Shown one piece after another: positions 11,775 to 13,105 of a stretch of DNA of 13,105 bases. The notes below the pieces were generated by a model. It had not been told where the DNA came from and did not search any database. It worked only from the letters and a program-made list of their open reading frames with translations. The DNA is taken from the NCBI GenBank assembly GCA_023429265.1, contig JAEYVS010000159.1, positions 1-13,105 of the forward strand. Direction: 5' to 3'. Source of the stretch: Bacteroidota bacterium (GTDB taxonomy: Bacteria > Bacteroidota > Ignavibacteria > Tepidaquicellales > Tepidaquicellaceae). How positions within the stretch are numbered: the first letter of the stretch is position 1; each line of letters begins with the position of its first letter. A program made the position numbers and the translations under genes.

Positions 11775-13105
11775 ATGGATTTTAAACTTGCCAACAAGAT
11801 AACAGCCGGATTTGTGTTTCTGCTGTCCGCCATAGTGTATATAATTACAGTCCAGCCGACATTTTCATTCTGGGATTGCGGTGAATTTATTGCCTGCGCT
11901 TACACGGTTGGTGTTCCACACCCTCCCGGCGCTCCATTTTTTATTTTAATGGGTAAAATATTTACGCTTGTCCCGTCCGCATCGGACATAGGTTTGAGAA
12001 TGAACTATCTGTCGGTGCTTTCCAGTGCCGGCAGTGTAATATTGCTATATCTCATTTCAGTGATCGCGATAAAAAACTGGAGAGGTGTTCCGAAAACAAC
12101 ATATGATATTCTTGTAGTTTGCGGATCTTCAGCCATTGGAGCATTGGCACTTGCTTTCAGCGATACATTCTGGTTTAACGCGGTGGAAACGGAAGTGTAC
12201 GGTCTGGGAACGTTCCTTGTTGCCTTATGCATATACTTACTTATGGTTTGGTGGGAGAAGGCAGATGAAAAAGGCAGTGATAAGTATCTTCTTGTAATGG
12301 CATATGTAGTAGGTTTATCCATTGGTATTCATTTGATAGTTGTTCAATGTATTATAATTGCAGGTCTTATATTTTATTTTAGAAGATATGATTACAGCAG
12401 GAAAGGTTTATTGATTGCTTTTGGCGCATCCGCCTTAGCATTCTTCCTTGTTTATCCCTTCATTGTAAAAAGAATACCCGAACTGATACAAACCACAGGT
12501 TTCATTGGAATTGTACTTGTATTCGGAGTTTTAATAGCCGGAGTTTATATCTCCATTCAAAAGAAATCAGCAGCGCTGAATCTGCTGTTTATGTCGATAT
12601 TCCTGATAGTGCTGGGATATTCAACATATACGTCGGTTTTGGTGCGTTCAGGAATACCTAATCTCCCGATCGATGAAAACCAGCCAGACAATATTGAAAA
12701 GCTGATATCTTATCTAAATCGTGAGCAGTATGGTGAGCAGCCTTTATTCCTGCCAAGAAGATATTCCCAGGAGCCTCAACATACTCCTACCTGGCAGAAT
12801 TATTCCGGTGACATGGATTTCATGTGGACATACCAGATAAACAAAATGTTTAACAGGTACCTCCTATGGCAGTTTGTTGGCAGAGATGGGCATGATCAAA
12901 ATGCCGGGGTAGATTTCACAAAGTTTTTTGCAATACCGTTTATATTAGGTCTGCTGGGACTCTTCTACCAGTTTAAAAAAGACTGGAGGCTTGCTTTCGT
13001 CTTCCTCGTTATGTTTTTGGTAATGGGTGTATTAACAGCCCTCTACCAGAACCAGCAGGATCCGCAGCCCCGGGAACGTGATTACTTTTATGTTGGGGCA
13101 TTCAT
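11775..13105 (+). CDS. DUF2723 multi-pass membrane protein, probable GT-C-type glycosyltransferase, 3' end cut off
   Basis: The frame is open from the ATG at 11775 to the window edge (443 codons), so the C-terminal part is missing. DUF2723 proteins are usually several hundred residues longer. The first helix (about 9-27) leads into the diagnostic 'FSFWDCGEF' (residues 30-38) and 'VGVPHPPGAP' (45-54). At least eight further hydrophobic helices follow, then a periplasmic-looking stretch with 'LPRRYSQEPQ' and a conserved-looking 'QDPQPRERDYFYVGAF' near the edge. Acidic residues in the first outside loop, here Asp34 and Glu37, are typical of GT-C lipid-sugar-dependent glycosyltransferases such as protein O-mannosyltransferases. 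A role in transferring sugars to exported proteins or glycans is inferred. The gene follows a terminator, so it probably has its own promoter. The start has no Shine-Dalgarno. Confidence 0.85.
   Translation, partial: MDFKLANKITAGFVFLLSAIVYIITVQPTFSFWDCGEFIACAYTVGVPHPPGAPFFILMGKIFTLVPSASDIGLRMNYLSVLSSAGSVILLYLISVIAIKNWRGVPKTTYDILVVCGSSAIGALALAFSDTFWFNAVETEVYGLGTFLVALCIYLLMVWWEKADEKGSDKYLLVMAYVVGLSIGIHLIVVQCIIIAGLIFYFRRYDYSRKGLLIAFGASALAFFLVYPFIVKRIPELIQTTGFIGIVLVFGVLIAGVYISIQKKSAALNLLFMSIFLIVLGYSTYTSVLVRSGIPNLPIDENQPDNIEKLISYLNREQYGEQPLFLPRRYSQEPQHTPTWQNYSGDMDFMWTYQINKMFNRYLLWQFVGRDGHDQNAGVDFTKFFAIPFILGLLGLFYQFKKDWRLAFVFLVMFLVMGVLTALYQNQQDPQPRERDYFYVGAF

Noticed and set aside
12005..12322. 105-codon minus-strand frame inside the DUF2723 gene
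   Set aside because: It is antisense to a well-supported membrane protein and shows no domain, signal or ribosome binding site.

Overview
The window looks like chromosome from a member of the Bacteroidota/Ignavibacteria (FCB) lineage. The main evidence is two secreted proteins ending in a type A type IX secretion (T9SS) sorting domain with the YPNPFNP...KKM-L-VK signature. Supporting signs are signal peptides cut before Gln, promoter elements of the TAnnTTTG type, AT-rich DNA, and a DUF2723 membrane protein. This assignment is inferred from family traits, not from a database match.

Left part (1-4225, all minus strand). From right to left there is a compact three-gene operon: a lipoprotein, a four-helix membrane protein and a PepSY-like periplasmic protein. 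It ends at a clear terminator. Next is a monocistronic T9SS cargo protein built of about 14 Ycf48-type propeller blades, with its own consensus-like promoter and terminator. Last is the 5' part of a gene for a secreted PsbP/DUF1795-like protein that runs off the left edge.

Middle part (4226-5989). Three small cysteine-bearing genes sit together. One encodes a membrane-anchored protein with a C-x3-C-x3-C tail. One is a convergent zinc-ribbon mini-gene one base away. One encodes a secreted protein with an HMA-like (ferredoxin-fold) domain and a similar Cys motif. Their shared Cys chemistry suggests metal or redox handling, but no function is proven.

Housekeeping part (6094-8204). A Bacteroidota-type promoter drives trigger factor (tig, TTG start) and clpP. 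The operon is closed by a GAGGCTATTTTC hairpin terminator, and no clpX follows.

Right part (8205-13105). A second T9SS cargo with eight SBBP-type repeats is followed by a signal-less galactose/glyoxal-oxidase-like protein whose predicted axial tyrosine is replaced by histidine. This pair ends in a terminator whose stem is almost identical to the one after clpP, so the pair is bracketed by two copies of one terminator. The window closes inside a large DUF2723 multi-pass membrane protein, a probable GT-C-type glycosyltransferase. No tRNA, rRNA, CRISPR array, transposase or phage gene was seen, and no gene-free stretch exceeds 300 bases.
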